From Acidobacteriota bacterium (GTDB lineage: Bacteria; Acidobacteriota; Terriglobia; Acidiferrales; UBA7541): a stretch of DNA of 48,901 nucleotides. Both the position numbers and the translations under genes were made by a program. The notes beneath the pieces are model-generated. The model saw nothing but the letters and a program-made list of their open reading frames with translations. It was not told the origin of the DNA and searched no databases. Below, piece by piece: positions 35,397 through 44,589 of the stretch (the stretch's first letter is position 1; the number at the start of each line of letters is the position of its first letter). The stretch lies in NCBI GenBank assembly GCA_003225295.1, contig QHYZ01000082.1, positions 1-48,901 of the forward strand, in the 5' to 3' direction.

Positions 35397-36509
35397 CTAC
35401 AATAGCTTTCTTAGTTCTTGTTCTTCCAGCCATTTCACGATTTTTCCGACTTCTTGCGCACGGTCGCGCGGGCAGATGAGCAGCGCATCGGGCGTCTCGA
35501 CAACGATCAGGTCGCGCACACCAATGGCGGCCACGAATTTAGAGGGGCTCCACAAAAAATTGCCTTGCCCATCGAGCGTGTGACCTGGTCCGGCAAAGAC
35601 ATTTTCGCCGGGTTTCTTTGCCAGCAACTGATAGACGGCCGCCCAAGAACCGATATCGCTCCAGCCTACTTCGGCGGGAATCACAAACACGCGCGGCGGC
35701 CCCTCGGCGCGGGTGGCAGGCTCAAGGACGGCGTAGTCCACGGAAATATTTTCGAGCTGGGCATAGATAGCGCGTAACTGGCGTTCGTAATTCCGGGTTC
35801 CGATAAAGTCAGCAAGTTTCTCCAGCGCCGCGTGCGTCTTTGGAAGAAAGCTTCCCAAATTCTCGAGGAAGGCGGAAACCCGCCAAAAGAACATCCCGGC
35901 GTTCCAGTGATAGTTGCCAGTGGCAAGGTATTCTTGCGCCAGCTTCAGTTCGGGTTTCTCCGTGAATCGCCGAACGGCAAAAACGGGGAAGCCTTTGGCT
36001 CCGACCGGGGCCCCCGTCCTTTCGATGTAGCCAAACCCCGTCTCCGGCCTAGTTGGAGGGATGCCCAGCACTACCATTCGCCCAGGTTCGCGAGCCGCGT
36101 CGAGGGCGGCGTTAACAATCTTCAGAAATTTTTGCGGTTGCTCGATGTAGTGATCAGCGGGGAGCACTGCCATCAACGCGTCGCCGCGTGCCACATGACG
36201 CAGGTGAACGGCCGCGAGCCCCATCGCCACTGCGGTGTTCCGCCCCAGCGGCTCAATCAGCACGCGTTTACGCGCGGCTGCGGGAATCTGTTTGCGTACG
36301 GCAGCGGCCTGTTCGGCAGTCGTGACCGTCCAGATGCGCTCGGCGGGAATCAGCGGCTTCAGACGCGCGACGGTCTGCTGGAGCATGGTGTCCTTGTCGA
36401 CGATGTTCAAAAGTTGCTTAGGCGTGCGCGTGCGGCTGCGCGGCCAGAAACGAGTGCCGCGGCCCCCTGCCAGGATCACCGCGTGAACCGCTAGTCTTTC
36501 CTTGGCCAT
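35397..36509 (-). CDS. manC: mannose-1-phosphate guanylyltransferase
   Basis: 370 aa, makes GDP-mannose from mannose-1-phosphate and GTP. Nucleotidyltransferase motif VILAGGRGTRFWPRSR with TPKQLL, then EPLGRNTAVAMGLAA, VLPADHYIE and the sugar-binding ETGFGYIERTG and EKPELKLA, and NAGMFFWRVSAFLENL. Single-domain type: the isomerase cupin domain found in long ManC/AlgA is absent, and a separate manA is upstream. Gaps are 12 bp to manA and 87 bp to the mutase. Confidence 0.93.
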   Translation of the reverse strand: MAKERLAVHAVILAGGRGTRFWPRSRTRTPKQLLNIVDKDTMLQQTVARLKPLIPAERIWTVTTAEQAAAVRKQIPAAARKRVLIEPLGRNTAVAMGLAAVHLRHVARGDALMAVLPADHYIEQPQKFLKIVNAALDAAREPGRMVVLGIPPTRPETGFGYIERTGAPVGAKGFPVFAVRRFTEKPELKLAQEYLATGNYHWNAGMFFWRVSAFLENLGSFLPKTHAALEKLADFIGTRNYERQLRAIYAQLENISVDYAVLEPATRAEGPPRVFVIPAEVGWSDIGSWAAVYQLLAKKPGENVFAGPGHTLDGQGNFLWSPSKFVAAIGVRDLIVVETPDALLICPRDRAQEVGKIVKWLEEQELRKLL

Positions 36510-36521
36510 CGTTAAGCAGCC

Positions 36522-37571
36522 TTAATCGAAAATGACTTGCGCGAGTGCTCCCGCTGAAACTCCATGTCGATGTAATTCTGTCCGGAGAACTGGAATATCC
36601 GGCACATACGTCCGGATCAGAGACGTAGCCGTTTCCGGCAAAACGTCGATGCGCGCTTGCCAGGCGGGTACCAGCCAGCATTCACCGCGGTGATAACGCG
36701 CCGCGCTGTCCGGCCAGGCAAAGCTGCCTGCGCCTTCCAAAATCACGATCAGTTCGAACCTCCCGGGATCGACAGGGATTCCGCATTTTGCGGAACACTC
36801 CCAGCGTTCAGCCGCAAAGTAGCGGCAAGCAGCGAGCAGCACTCTCGTTGCTCCATCGGCAGGAAGAAGCAGCGATGTCGCTCTCCCCCCTGCGGGTCTC
36901 CCGAAGTTGGTGACCTGCAGCGCTTTCTCGATGTGCAATTCACGTGGTTTTCCATGCGCATCGATGCGAGCGAAATCGTAAACGCGATACGTCAGGTCGG
37001 AATACTCCTGTACTTCGCAAACCACCATGTTTGGACCGATAGAGTGAGGCGTGCCCGCGGGGACGAAAAACGTGTCGCCAGTTCGCACCGCGTGCGTTTC
37101 GAAGAGCTCTTCCAATTTGTGTGACGCCAATCCCTGGCGGAATTTCTCTTTATCTACGCCCGGTTTCAGCCCCAGCAACAATTGCGCTCCGGCGGTGGTG
37201 GACACCGCGTGCCACATCTCCGTTTTTCCACGGCCGCCGGCGGCCCTTTCGTGGACGGATGCATAGGCGTCGTCCGGATGAACCTGGAGCGATAGTTTCT
37301 CGGTTGGAAAAATAAATTTGACGAGAAGAGGGAAGGTGTCGTTGGCGACGAGTTGGCCGCCGCGCCACTCCATGGGCATTTCCGTCCAGGCCGCACCGAG
37401 CGTCCTTCCGACGAATGGACCGGAAGCGATGCGGCAATCCACACTCGTGAGCCAGGCTTCGCCGAGAGGCTCCGGCAGATTGGATTTTTCGGGGAATAGC
37501 GGTGCGAGCGAGTGCGCTCCCCAGAGGCGCGGGCTGAAGATGGGCTCGATGCGTGTCGGCGTGGGCCTCAC
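36522..37571 (-). CDS. manA: mannose-6-phosphate isomerase, class I
   Basis: 349 aa; zinc cupin that interconverts fructose-6-phosphate and mannose-6-phosphate. Visible marks: PRLWGAHSLAPLF, KFIFPTEKLSLQVHPDD (zinc ligands Q and H), GGRGKTEMWHAV (E), and FVPAGTPHSIGPNMVVCEVQE. Start GTG at 37571 lies 3 bp after the aspC stop, so translation is coupled. With manC and the mutase next in line the operon runs F6P to M6P to M1P to GDP-mannose, the donor for envelope or exopolysaccharide mannose and fucose. Confidence 0.92.
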   Translation of the reverse strand: MRPTPTRIEPIFSPRLWGAHSLAPLFPEKSNLPEPLGEAWLTSVDCRIASGPFVGRTLGAAWTEMPMEWRGGQLVANDTFPLLVKFIFPTEKLSLQVHPDDAYASVHERAAGGRGKTEMWHAVSTTAGAQLLLGLKPGVDKEKFRQGLASHKLEELFETHAVRTGDTFFVPAGTPHSIGPNMVVCEVQEYSDLTYRVYDFARIDAHGKPRELHIEKALQVTNFGRPAGGRATSLLLPADGATRVLLAACRYFAAERWECSAKCGIPVDPGRFELIVILEGAGSFAWPDSAARYHRGECWLVPAWQARIDVLPETATSLIRTYVPDIPVLRTELHRHGVSAGALAQVIFD

Positions 37572-37574
37572 GGT

Positions 37575-38777
37575 TTACGATGCGGCTTCGGCGCGAGAGA
37601 AAAAACGTTCGAGGCGGCGCAGTCCTTCGTCGATTCGTTCGATGGACGTGGCGTAGGAAAGCCGCAGGTAGCCTGGCGCGCCAAAGGCTTCGCCCGGCAC
37701 GACCGCCACTCGCGCTTTTTCCAGCAGCATCTTTGAGATCTCCGTGCACGTCTTGGCCAGCGCTGGTTTGCCGGAACTGCTCGAAAGATGTGCAGAAATG
37801 TTCGGGAAGGCGTAGAACGCGCCGCCCGGCCATTCACAGGTCACGCCGGGAATCGCCCGCAGGCCTTCCACGATGCGTTTCCGGCGCTTAGCGTACTCGG
37901 CGAGCATGACCGGCACGGTTTCCATGGTGCCGCGCATCGCTTCCAGCGCGGCGTATTGCGCGATCGACGTGGCGTTGGAGGTGGACTGGCTTTGCAGCTT
38001 GATCAGCGCCTGGATCAGAGTTTCCGGTCCCAGCGTGTAGCCGATGCGCCAGCCGGTCATCGCAAACGTTTTCGAAACCGAGCCGATGATGATGACGTTT
38101 TCTCTCGAACCCGCCGCGCTGGAGATCGAGTACGGCTTGTGCGGCTCGTAGGTGAAGTGCGAATAACACTCGTCGCCCATCAGCCAGACGTTGTGCTTGT
38201 TACAGACCGCTAGGATGCGCGCAAACTCATCCGGCGGTACGACACCGCCAGTGGGATTGCATGGTGAATTCAAAACCAGCAACCGGGTCTTCGGCGTGAT
38301 GGCTTTTTCGATGGAGGCTGCCTTCACGCTGAAGCCATCTTCCTGCTTGGTCTCCACGAATACCGGCGTCCCGCCCGCATACTTTACGATATCCGGGAAG
38401 CTCACCCAGTACGGCGCGGGGATGATGACCTCGTCGCCTTGCTGAATCAGCACGCTCATCACGTTGAAGATGGAGTGCTTTCCGCCGACGCTCACGACGC
38501 ATTCTTTCGGTTCGTACGACGAGCCGAGTTCGCGCTTGTGCCATGCGCAGATGGCTTCGCGTAGCGGCATGATCCCGCCCGTGGCGGTATATTTCGATTT
38601 GTTCTCCTCGATAGCCTTGATCGCCGCTTTCTTGATGTGCTCGGGCGTGGGGAAGTCGGGCTCGCCCGGACCGAAGTCCGCGACGTCCACGCCGCGCGAC
38701 TTCAGCTTGTCTGCTTCGGCGATTACCGCGGCCGTCGCCGAGATTTGGATGCGGTTGATGCGGTTTGTCAATTGCAC
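37575..38777 (-). CDS. aspC: aspartate aminotransferase (class I/II, PLP)
   Basis: 400 aa. Fold type I aminotransferase: FGPGEPDFPTPEHI and YTATGGIMPLREAI at the N-terminus, NSPCNPTGGV, GDECYSHFTYE and the PLP lysine in GSVSKTFAMTGWRIGY. The C-terminus has GGAFYAFPNIS and ends around the substrate arginine (YLRLSYATS). This is the 1-gamma type of bacterial AspAT. GTG at 38777 with AAGGAG 5 nt upstream is a clear start. Lies 33 bp after coaD and 3 bp before manA. Confidence 0.93.
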   Translation of the reverse strand: MQLTNRINRIQISATAAVIAEADKLKSRGVDVADFGPGEPDFPTPEHIKKAAIKAIEENKSKYTATGGIMPLREAICAWHKRELGSSYEPKECVVSVGGKHSIFNVMSVLIQQGDEVIIPAPYWVSFPDIVKYAGGTPVFVETKQEDGFSVKAASIEKAITPKTRLLVLNSPCNPTGGVVPPDEFARILAVCNKHNVWLMGDECYSHFTYEPHKPYSISSAAGSRENVIIIGSVSKTFAMTGWRIGYTLGPETLIQALIKLQSQSTSNATSIAQYAALEAMRGTMETVPVMLAEYAKRRKRIVEGLRAIPGVTCEWPGGAFYAFPNISAHLSSSSGKPALAKTCTEISKMLLEKARVAVVPGEAFGAPGYLRLSYATSIERIDEGLRRLERFFSRAEAAS

Positions 38778-38810
38778 TTTGGCTCCTTGAGATGAGTCAG
38801 CAGATCACAG

Positions 38811-39293
38811 TTATGAAAATTTCGCGCGCAGTCTCTGCTCCACGGCAGCGGGGACAAGTCCGCTCATCGGACCGCCGTGCTGGGCAATTTCGCGCACCAG
38901 CTTGGAGCTCAGATAGCTGTACGGCTCGCCCGGCAGCATGAACACGGTCTCGAGCCGCGGCTCGAGCTTGCGGTTCATCAAGGCCATCTGCAATTCGTAT
39001 TCGTAGTCGGAGACGGCTCGAATGCCGCGAAGAATCACGCCCGCGCCGCGCCTGCGCGCATAGTCGATGAGCAAACCCTCGAACACGTCCACTTTTACAT
39101 CCGGCCATTTCCCCGTGACCTCGCGCAGCATTTCCATACGTTCGGGAACCGTGAACAGCGGTTGCTTCTCGGTATTCCGCAACACGGCCACGATCAAGAG
39201 GTCGAACATCTTTTCGCCGCGTTCGATGAGGTCGAGGTGGCCGTTGGTGACCGGGTCAAACGAGCCCGGGTAAATGGCAATCGAGGTCTTCAT
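38811..39293 (-). CDS. coaD: phosphopantetheine adenylyltransferase
   Basis: 160 aa, fourth step of coenzyme A synthesis. Nucleotidyltransferase motif YPGSFDPVTNGHLDLIER (TNGH), RGIRAVSDYEYELQMALMNRKL, and the C-terminal SSKLVREIAQHGG. First gene of the minus-strand row; the divergent hexosaminidase gene starts 212 bp away, so the operon promoter should lie in that gap. Confidence 0.96.
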   Translation of the reverse strand: MKTSIAIYPGSFDPVTNGHLDLIERGEKMFDLLIVAVLRNTEKQPLFTVPERMEMLREVTGKWPDVKVDVFEGLLIDYARRRGAGVILRGIRAVSDYEYELQMALMNRKLEPRLETVFMLPGEPYSYLSSKLVREIAQHGGPMSGLVPAAVEQRLRAKFS

Positions 39294-39504
39294 CGTGGAA
39301 TCAGCGGCGCCGCACGCCTCGGTTTATTCTAACTCAGGCGAGGAAAACCGCAGCTCCGAAACTGCGTGAGAAGCCAAAGTGGATTCTTTCGGTCGCGCAA
39401 GGAATCTTCTTCGCAGGACGCGGAAGATATGACAGTATGCGGTAGCCTGTGCTACATAGCGGCCTCGAGAGAGTGCGATCCTGCGTGGGAGGATTATCCG
39501 GACC

Positions 39505-41595
39505 ATGGCTCAGAATGTGCGGTCGCCAGGCCTTGGCCTACTTGTTTTTTGCATTTTGTTGTACCCGGCGATGACTACAGCTCAACAGCCTGCATCGAAT
39601 CTCATGCCCCTTCCCGAGAGCGCGCAGTACGGGACGGGGAGCCTGGCGGTGGACTCGTCGCTTTCGGTAGTGTTCACCGGCTATACCGAGCCGCGGCTGG
39701 AGCGCGCCGCGCAGCGATTCTTGCGGCAACTCGCGCATCAAACTGGCCTCCCGCTATCCCTCAAGCCCTCCAAGACGGCAAAAGCAACGCTCGTGATTCA
39801 GACCGATCACGCCGGCAAGGAAATTCAGGAGGTAGGCGAGGATGAATCCTACATCCTGGATGTCAGCACCGCGAGCGCAAGGCTCCGAGCATCTACACCG
39901 CTCGGCACGATGCATGGACTCCAGACCCTTCTTCAACTGGTGGATGTTTCGCCCGGCGGATTTGCCGCCCCAGTGGTCACCATTCAAGACCGGCCGCGCT
40001 TCCCGTGGCGCGGATTGATGATCGACTCTGCCCGCCATTTCCTCCCGCTTGACGTCATCCGCCGAAATATCGACGGCATGGAAGCCGTGAAGATGAACGT
40101 TTTCCATTGGCACCTCTCGGAGAACCAGGGCTTCCGCGTGGAGAGCAAGAAATTTCCGAAACTTCACGAGTTGGGCTCCGACGCCCTTTACTACACCCAG
40201 GATGAGATCCGCGATCTGATCGCGTACGCGAGGGACCGCGGAATTCGCGTCGTGCCGGAATTCGACATGCCGGGTCACAGCACGGCGTGGTTCGTGGGGC
40301 ATCCCGAGCTGGCCAGCGGCAAAGGACCCTACGAAATCGAGCGGAGGTGGGGAATCTTCGAGCCTGCGATGGATCCCACGAACGAGAGAGTCTACAAATT
40401 TCTCGATGAGTTGATCGGCGAGATGGCCAAAGTTTTTCCGGACCACTATTTTCACATTGGCGGCGACGAGGTGAACGGCAGAGAGTGGGACGCCAACCCG
40501 AAGATTCAAGCGTTCATGAAGGTGCATGGGCTCAAGAACAACGAAGCGCTGCAAGCGTATTTCAGCGGACGCGTCCAGAAGCTGGTGACCAAGCACGGGA
40601 AAGCTGTGGTTGGCTGGGACGAAGTGCTGGTGGCGGGAGTGCCAAGGGATGTTGTGATTCAGTCCTGGCGCGGACAAGCTTCGCTGGCGCGAGCGGCAAA
40701 ACAGGGGTACCGCGGGATTTTGTCGAATGGCTATTACTTGGATTTGGGTTGGCCGGCGGCGCGGCATTATGCGGTGGATCCCATGAGCGGAGATGCGGCC
40801 AACCTCTCGGCCGAGGAGAAGCAGCGAATTCTAGGTGGTGAATCGTGCATGTGGGCGGAGTACGTGAATCCGGAAAACGTGGATTCGCGCATCTGGCCAA
40901 GGAATGCCGCGATTGCGGAGCGCCTGTGGTCTCCGCAGGAAGTCCGCGACCCCGCTTCTATGTATGCGCGGCTGGATTTTGTGAGCGCCCGGCTGGAGTG
41001 GCTGGGACTCACTCACCGGACCGTTTCGCGGCACATGTTGCAGCGTCTCGCCGGCTCGGCATCGCCGGCGGAATTCGCTGCGCTGCGCACTCTTGCCGAT
41101 GTCATCGAACCGGTGAAGGACTACACGCGCGAACAGACGGCTCCGGCCGAGCCCACCAGCGCCACGCCGATGAATCGCGTCGTGGATGCGGTTCCTCTCG
41201 AGAGCGATGCGGGACGGCGTTTTGTCGAAATGGTTGATCAGTTCGTGGCATCTGCATGCCACGATCCGGCGTCGGAGGCGCGACTCCGCTCACAACTCAC
41301 GATTTGGCGCGACAATGACTCAATACTTCAACCGCTCGCACAGCGCTCATTCCTGGTCAAAGAAGTTGCCGCCAACTCTCAGGACCTCTCCGCTCTGGGG
41401 ACGATGGGGCTCGCCGCACTTGATTCCATCGCCACGGGGCAGCCAGCTCCTGATTCGTGGAAAGCGCAACAACTCGCGATCCTAGAACAGATCAAAAAGC
41501 CGAAGGCCCAGTTGCTATTGATTCCCGCGCCGGCAGTCCAGAAATTGGTCGAGGGCGTCGCCGCAGGGGGGGCCTGCTCCATCGCCAAGCCCTAG
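39505..41595 (+). CDS. exported beta-N-acetylhexosaminidase, GH20
   Basis: 696 aa. Signal peptide (LGLLVFCILLYPAMTTA-Q). A GH20b-like N-terminal domain (about 30-150) precedes the catalytic barrel: RPRFPWRGLMIDSARHFLP, MNVFHWHLSENQGFRVE, VPEFDMPGHS, and the paired acids D321-E322 in HIGGDEVNG used for substrate-assisted catalysis. WAEYVNPENVDSRIWPRNAA closes the barrel, and a helical tail follows to the end. Likely cleaves terminal GlcNAc or GalNAc from chitin, glycans or peptidoglycan fragments in the periplasm or outside. GGAGGA precedes the ATG. Clear call, exact substrate unknown. Confidence 0.94.
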   Translation: MAQNVRSPGLGLLVFCILLYPAMTTAQQPASNLMPLPESAQYGTGSLAVDSSLSVVFTGYTEPRLERAAQRFLRQLAHQTGLPLSLKPSKTAKATLVIQTDHAGKEIQEVGEDESYILDVSTASARLRASTPLGTMHGLQTLLQLVDVSPGGFAAPVVTIQDRPRFPWRGLMIDSARHFLPLDVIRRNIDGMEAVKMNVFHWHLSENQGFRVESKKFPKLHELGSDALYYTQDEIRDLIAYARDRGIRVVPEFDMPGHSTAWFVGHPELASGKGPYEIERRWGIFEPAMDPTNERVYKFLDELIGEMAKVFPDHYFHIGGDEVNGREWDANPKIQAFMKVHGLKNNEALQAYFSGRVQKLVTKHGKAVVGWDEVLVAGVPRDVVIQSWRGQASLARAAKQGYRGILSNGYYLDLGWPAARHYAVDPMSGDAANLSAEEKQRILGGESCMWAEYVNPENVDSRIWPRNAAIAERLWSPQEVRDPASMYARLDFVSARLEWLGLTHRTVSRHMLQRLAGSASPAEFAALRTLADVIEPVKDYTREQTAPAEPTSATPMNRVVDAVPLESDAGRRFVEMVDQFVASACHDPASEARLRSQLTIWRDNDSILQPLAQRSFLVKEVAANSQDLSALGTMGLAALDSIATGQPAPDSWKAQQLAILEQIKKPKAQLLLIPAPAVQKLVEGVAAGGACSIAKP

Positions 41596-41622
41596 CCTTA
41601 ATTGCGCTGATGTAGCGGCCAC

Positions 41623-42618
41623 TTATTCCGATTCGGTGTGGCAGACGCCACTGCCGGAATCACGAAATGACTTCCCTGCTTCAGGGATGAATTCCCATGT
41701 GTATTTCCGAGGCAAAAGCGTGAGCTTCAGCGCGCCAAACGTGTCCCAGTCTCGTATTTCACTGTTCGGAGTGGCAAAGCCCAAGAGATCGTGGCTGCGG
41801 CCTCCCGTCCCAGCGACAATCTCGCGGATTCCATTCGTAGGATCAGCTTTGCCCTCGGGGTTCTGTGGCGCAAATCGCTCGTAGGAATGCTCGTGTCCGG
41901 CAAGAACCAAGCTGGCGTGAGCGGCATATAAGTCTTCCCAAAGCCGCTTCAGCTCGGGATGCACGGCATGGCTCTTGAAAACGCCGCTGCTGAAGAGCGC
42001 ATGATGACCATACGCCAGAATGCAAGCGTTGGGATGCTTCGCAAGATCCTCCTTCAGCCACGTCTCTTGCGGTGAGCCGGCGGCACAACCGCCCAAGCCC
42101 TTCGCGTCGCAATTGGTATTCAGCACGACGATGTGCCAGTCTCCGAGGTCATAGCTATAGTAGCCCTTGCCAGGTGGTCCTGCCTGTCTTCCCCAGTATT
42201 GGAAATAGCCTGACGCCGTACTGTCTACATACTCATGATTCCCTAGAGCCGGTTTGGTGCGGTCTTTGAAACGGCCCCAGGCTGGGTCATAGCAATTCTT
42301 GAACTCTTCCGGGCTCCCCTTTTCATAGGCCAAGTCGCCGGCGGCAAAAACCGTCCCGGGGATTTGCTCGATCAGCTTGGCTGTGGCCTGCGCTCCTTCT
42401 GGATCCTTGCAACTGGCGATGTCCCCTGCACCGACGAGAACAAAAGCTCGATCCGGCGGCCGCTTTTTTGGGGGTTGGACGTGTTTGGGCTGATCGGTTG
42501 ACGGCCGCGATGGTGTTTGCGCCAAGAGCGCTGTGGGAGCGCCAAGAACTAGAAGGAACAGCCCGCGCACCACCAGTCGGACGCCCGACTCGTTACGCCT
42601 TCTAATATATCCGAGCAT
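41623..42618 (-). CDS. exported metallophosphoesterase (purple acid phosphatase-like)
   Basis: 331 aa. The start at 42618 is fixed by GGAGGAG 4 nt upstream; the signal peptide is RLVVRGLFLLVLGAPTALLA-Q. The dinuclear metal site is visible: GAGDIASC (D), AAGDLAYEKG (D), PALGNHEYVD (N,H), ILAYGHHALFSSG (H) and LVLAGHEHSYERFAP (H x H). This spacing is that of calcineurin-like / purple acid phosphatases. Probably a periplasmic phosphatase. It converges with the hexosaminidase. No membrane segment after the signal. Confidence 0.88.
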   Translation of the reverse strand: MLGYIRRRNESGVRLVVRGLFLLVLGAPTALLAQTPSRPSTDQPKHVQPPKKRPPDRAFVLVGAGDIASCKDPEGAQATAKLIEQIPGTVFAAGDLAYEKGSPEEFKNCYDPAWGRFKDRTKPALGNHEYVDSTASGYFQYWGRQAGPPGKGYYSYDLGDWHIVVLNTNCDAKGLGGCAAGSPQETWLKEDLAKHPNACILAYGHHALFSSGVFKSHAVHPELKRLWEDLYAAHASLVLAGHEHSYERFAPQNPEGKADPTNGIREIVAGTGGRSHDLLGFATPNSEIRDWDTFGALKLTLLPRKYTWEFIPEAGKSFRDSGSGVCHTESE

Positions 42619-42742
42619 CCAGCTCCTCCATCGAGAGTCTAGGCTACCATGCTGCGAAAGCAAGCCGCGCGGATCGCAGGTCACCTGAAGCTCGCCCCAT
42701 TCTTTCTAGCCGCGGAGGGTTGGGGAAATTGCCTGCAAAATG

Positions 42743-42771
42743 AGACCAGTTTGGTCTTAACTGTAAGTTAA
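42743..42771. promoter_or_regulatory. two abutting palindromes upstream of iscR
   Basis: AGACCA-GTT-TGGTCT (42743-42757) is followed, sharing one base, by TTAACT-GTA-AGTTAA (42757-42771). Both are perfect with 6-bp arms and 3-bp centres. They lie about 45 bp upstream of the iscR -35 box. Possible regulator sites; identity unknown. Confidence 0.45.
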
Positions 42772-42813
42772 ACGAAACAAGGGGGTTGTGTTGAATGTTA
42801 GAAAGGTTTAGGG

Positions 42814-42843
42814 TTGACTTGAGGGCGACTCGGGGGATATACT
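42814..42843 (+). promoter_or_regulatory. sigma70-like promoter of the isc operon
   Basis: TTGACT (42814-42819), 18-bp spacer, TATACT (42838-42843). Near-consensus boxes; the predicted transcription start is near 42850, about 50 bp before iscR. Confidence 0.75.
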
Positions 42844-42845
42844 TC

Positions 42846-42870
42846 ATGTGCGACTGATTCAGTCGCATAT
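42846..42870. promoter_or_regulatory. IscR type 1-like operator
   Basis: Core GACTGATTCAGTC matches the type 1 IscR half-site layout GACTR-WWW-YAGTC at every position, inside a perfect 19-bp palindrome (TGCGACTGATTCAGTCGCA, 42849-42867). About 19 of the 25 consensus positions fit. It overlaps the predicted start of transcription, as expected for repression by [2Fe-2S]-IscR. Confidence 0.75.
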
Positions 42871-42899
42871 TGTGGAGCGTCTAGAAAGTCTCGCAAGCG

Positions 42900-43337
42900 A
42901 TGTTCAAGCTTTCCAAAAAAGCTGATTACGGGCTGATTGCCGTCAAGCACTTGGCCATGCATCGCCAGCAGCATGCTTGCAGCGCCAACGAGATTGCCGA
43001 GGAGTACGGCATCTCTGCGACGCTTATGGCCAAGGTGTTGCAAAAACTGGCGCACCATTCGCTCGTGGCCGCGAAGCATGGGTCGAGCGGTGGCTATCAA
43101 TTGGCTAAGGAGCCCGGGCAGATCAGCGCGCTCGATGTGATTTCGGCCATCGATGGTCCGGTGCTGATTACCTCCTGCGTTACCAGCCACGGGAACTGCG
43201 ACGCCACAGAGAAGTGTTCGGTCCGCGAGCCGCTGCGCCGCGTGAACGAAAGCATTTTGAATGTGTTGGGCACTGTTACCATTTCTCAAATGAGCGAAGA
43301 GCTGCACGAGCCCGCGCTCGTTGCGCTGAGGACTTAG
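42900..43337 (+). CDS. iscR: Rrf2 family iron-sulfur cluster regulator IscR
   Basis: 145 aa. The winged helix ([46 protein letters not shown]) is that of Rrf2 proteins. Three cysteines for a cluster: C93, C100, C106 (spacing x6, x5; E. coli IscR has x5, x5). First gene of the isc operon, with an IscR-like site at its own promoter, so negative feedback by cluster supply is likely. The residue aligned with E. coli E43 is A44 by my hand alignment. Confidence 0.92.
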   Translation: MFKLSKKADYGLIAVKHLAMHRQQHACSANEIAEEYGISATLMAKVLQKLAHHSLVAAKHGSSGGYQLAKEPGQISALDVISAIDGPVLITSCVTSHGNCDATEKCSVREPLRRVNESILNVLGTVTISQMSEELHEPALVALRT

Positions 43338-43350
43338 GAGAAGAGAGCAT

Positions 43351-44571
43351 ATGGCCGTTAAGCTACCGATTTACATGGACAATCACGCCACCACGCCGGT
43401 CGATCCGCGCGTCGTCGAAACGATGCTGCCGTATTTCACTGAGAAATTCGGCAACGCCGCAAGCCGCAACCATTCGTTCGGCTGGGCGGGCGAAGAGGCC
43501 GTGGAGACCTCGCGCCAGCAGATTGCTTCGCTGATCAATGCCACCCCCAAAGAAATCATCTTTACGAGTGGGGCCACCGAATCCGATAACCTGATGATCA
43601 AGGGCATTGCCGAGATGTTCCGCGAAAAGGGTAATCACATCATCACCCAGGCCATCGAGCACAAGGCCGTGCTGGACACCTGTAAGAACCTGGAGAAGCA
43701 TGGTTTCGAAGTGACCTATCTGCCGGTCCAACGGGATGGGCGCGTAAGCATTGAGGATCTGAAGGCAGCGATTAAGCCCACTACAATTCTGATCACCATC
43801 ATGTACGCCAACAACGAAATTGGGGTGATCAACCCGATCGCGGAAATCGGCAAGATCGCTAAGGAACACGGGATTTTCTTCGCCGTGGACGGCGTGCAGG
43901 CTGTGGGCAAGGTTCCGGTAGACGTTCAAAAGGACAACATCGACATGCTGGCCATCAGCGGCCACAAGATTTACGGACCAAAGGGAGTTGGCGCTTTGTA
44001 CGTCCGCCGCCGCAACCCGCGCGTTCAGCTTTCCGCCATCATTGACGGCGGCGGCCACGAGCGTGGCATGCGCTCCGGCACGCTGAACGTGCCTGGTATC
44101 GTGGGCCTCGGCAAGGCCTGCGAAATCGCGCAGAAAGAGATGCCGGAAGAGGCGGCACGTTTGCTCGGCTTGCGCGAGCGTCTTCGAAAGGGTCTGGAAG
44201 CCAAGCTGGACGAGGTCTTTATCAACGGCTCGATGGAGCACCGCCTGCCGAACAACCTGAACATGAGCTTTGCCTATGTCGAGGGCGAATCGCTGCTTAT
44301 GGGCATCAACGACATCGCGGTGTCGAGCGGTTCTGCCTGCACTTCGGCAACCCTTGAGCCCAGCTATGTACTCAAAGCATTAGGCGTCGGCGAAGACCTC
44401 GCCCACACCTCGATTCGATTCGGCCTAGGGCGTTTTAACACCCAGGAGGAAGTCGACTACGTCATCGATAAGATGGTGCAGGTGGTGACCAAGTTGCGCG
44501 AACTGTCCCCGCTCTATGAAATGGCCAAAGAGGGAATCGACATCTCGAAAATGAAATGGCAAACCGCCTAA
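43351..44571 (+). CDS. iscS: cysteine desulfurase IscS
   Basis: 406 aa. PLP enzyme that takes sulfur from cysteine for cluster assembly on Isc[25 protein letters not shown] at the start, [16 protein letters not shown] lysine K206 in [13 protein letters not shown], and the catalytic loop cysteine C330 in [20 protein letters not shown]. The SSGSACTSA context is the group I (IscS/NifS) form, not SufS. 13 bp after iscR. Confidence 0.96.
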   Translation: MAVKLPIYMDNHATTPVDPRVVETMLPYFTEKFGNAASRNHSFGWAGEEAVETSRQQIASLINATPKEIIFTSGATESDNLMIKGIAEMFREKGNHIITQAIEHKAVLDTCKNLEKHGFEVTYLPVQRDGRVSIEDLKAAIKPTTILITIMYANNEIGVINPIAEIGKIAKEHGIFFAVDGVQAVGKVPVDVQKDNIDMLAISGHKIYGPKGVGALYVRRRNPRVQLSAIIDGGGHERGMRSGTLNVPGIVGLGKACEIAQKEMPEEAARLLGLRERLRKGLEAKLDEVFINGSMEHRLPNNLNMSFAYVEGESLLMGINDIAVSSGSACTSATLEPSYVLKALGVGEDLAHTSIRFGLGRFNTQEEVDYVIDKMVQVVTKLRELSPLYEMAKEGIDISKMKWQTA

Positions 44572-44589
44572 AGGACTGGAAGAGACAAC

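Noticed and set aside
43363-44241. Minus-strand open frame (292 codons)
   Set aside because: Antisense to iscS.
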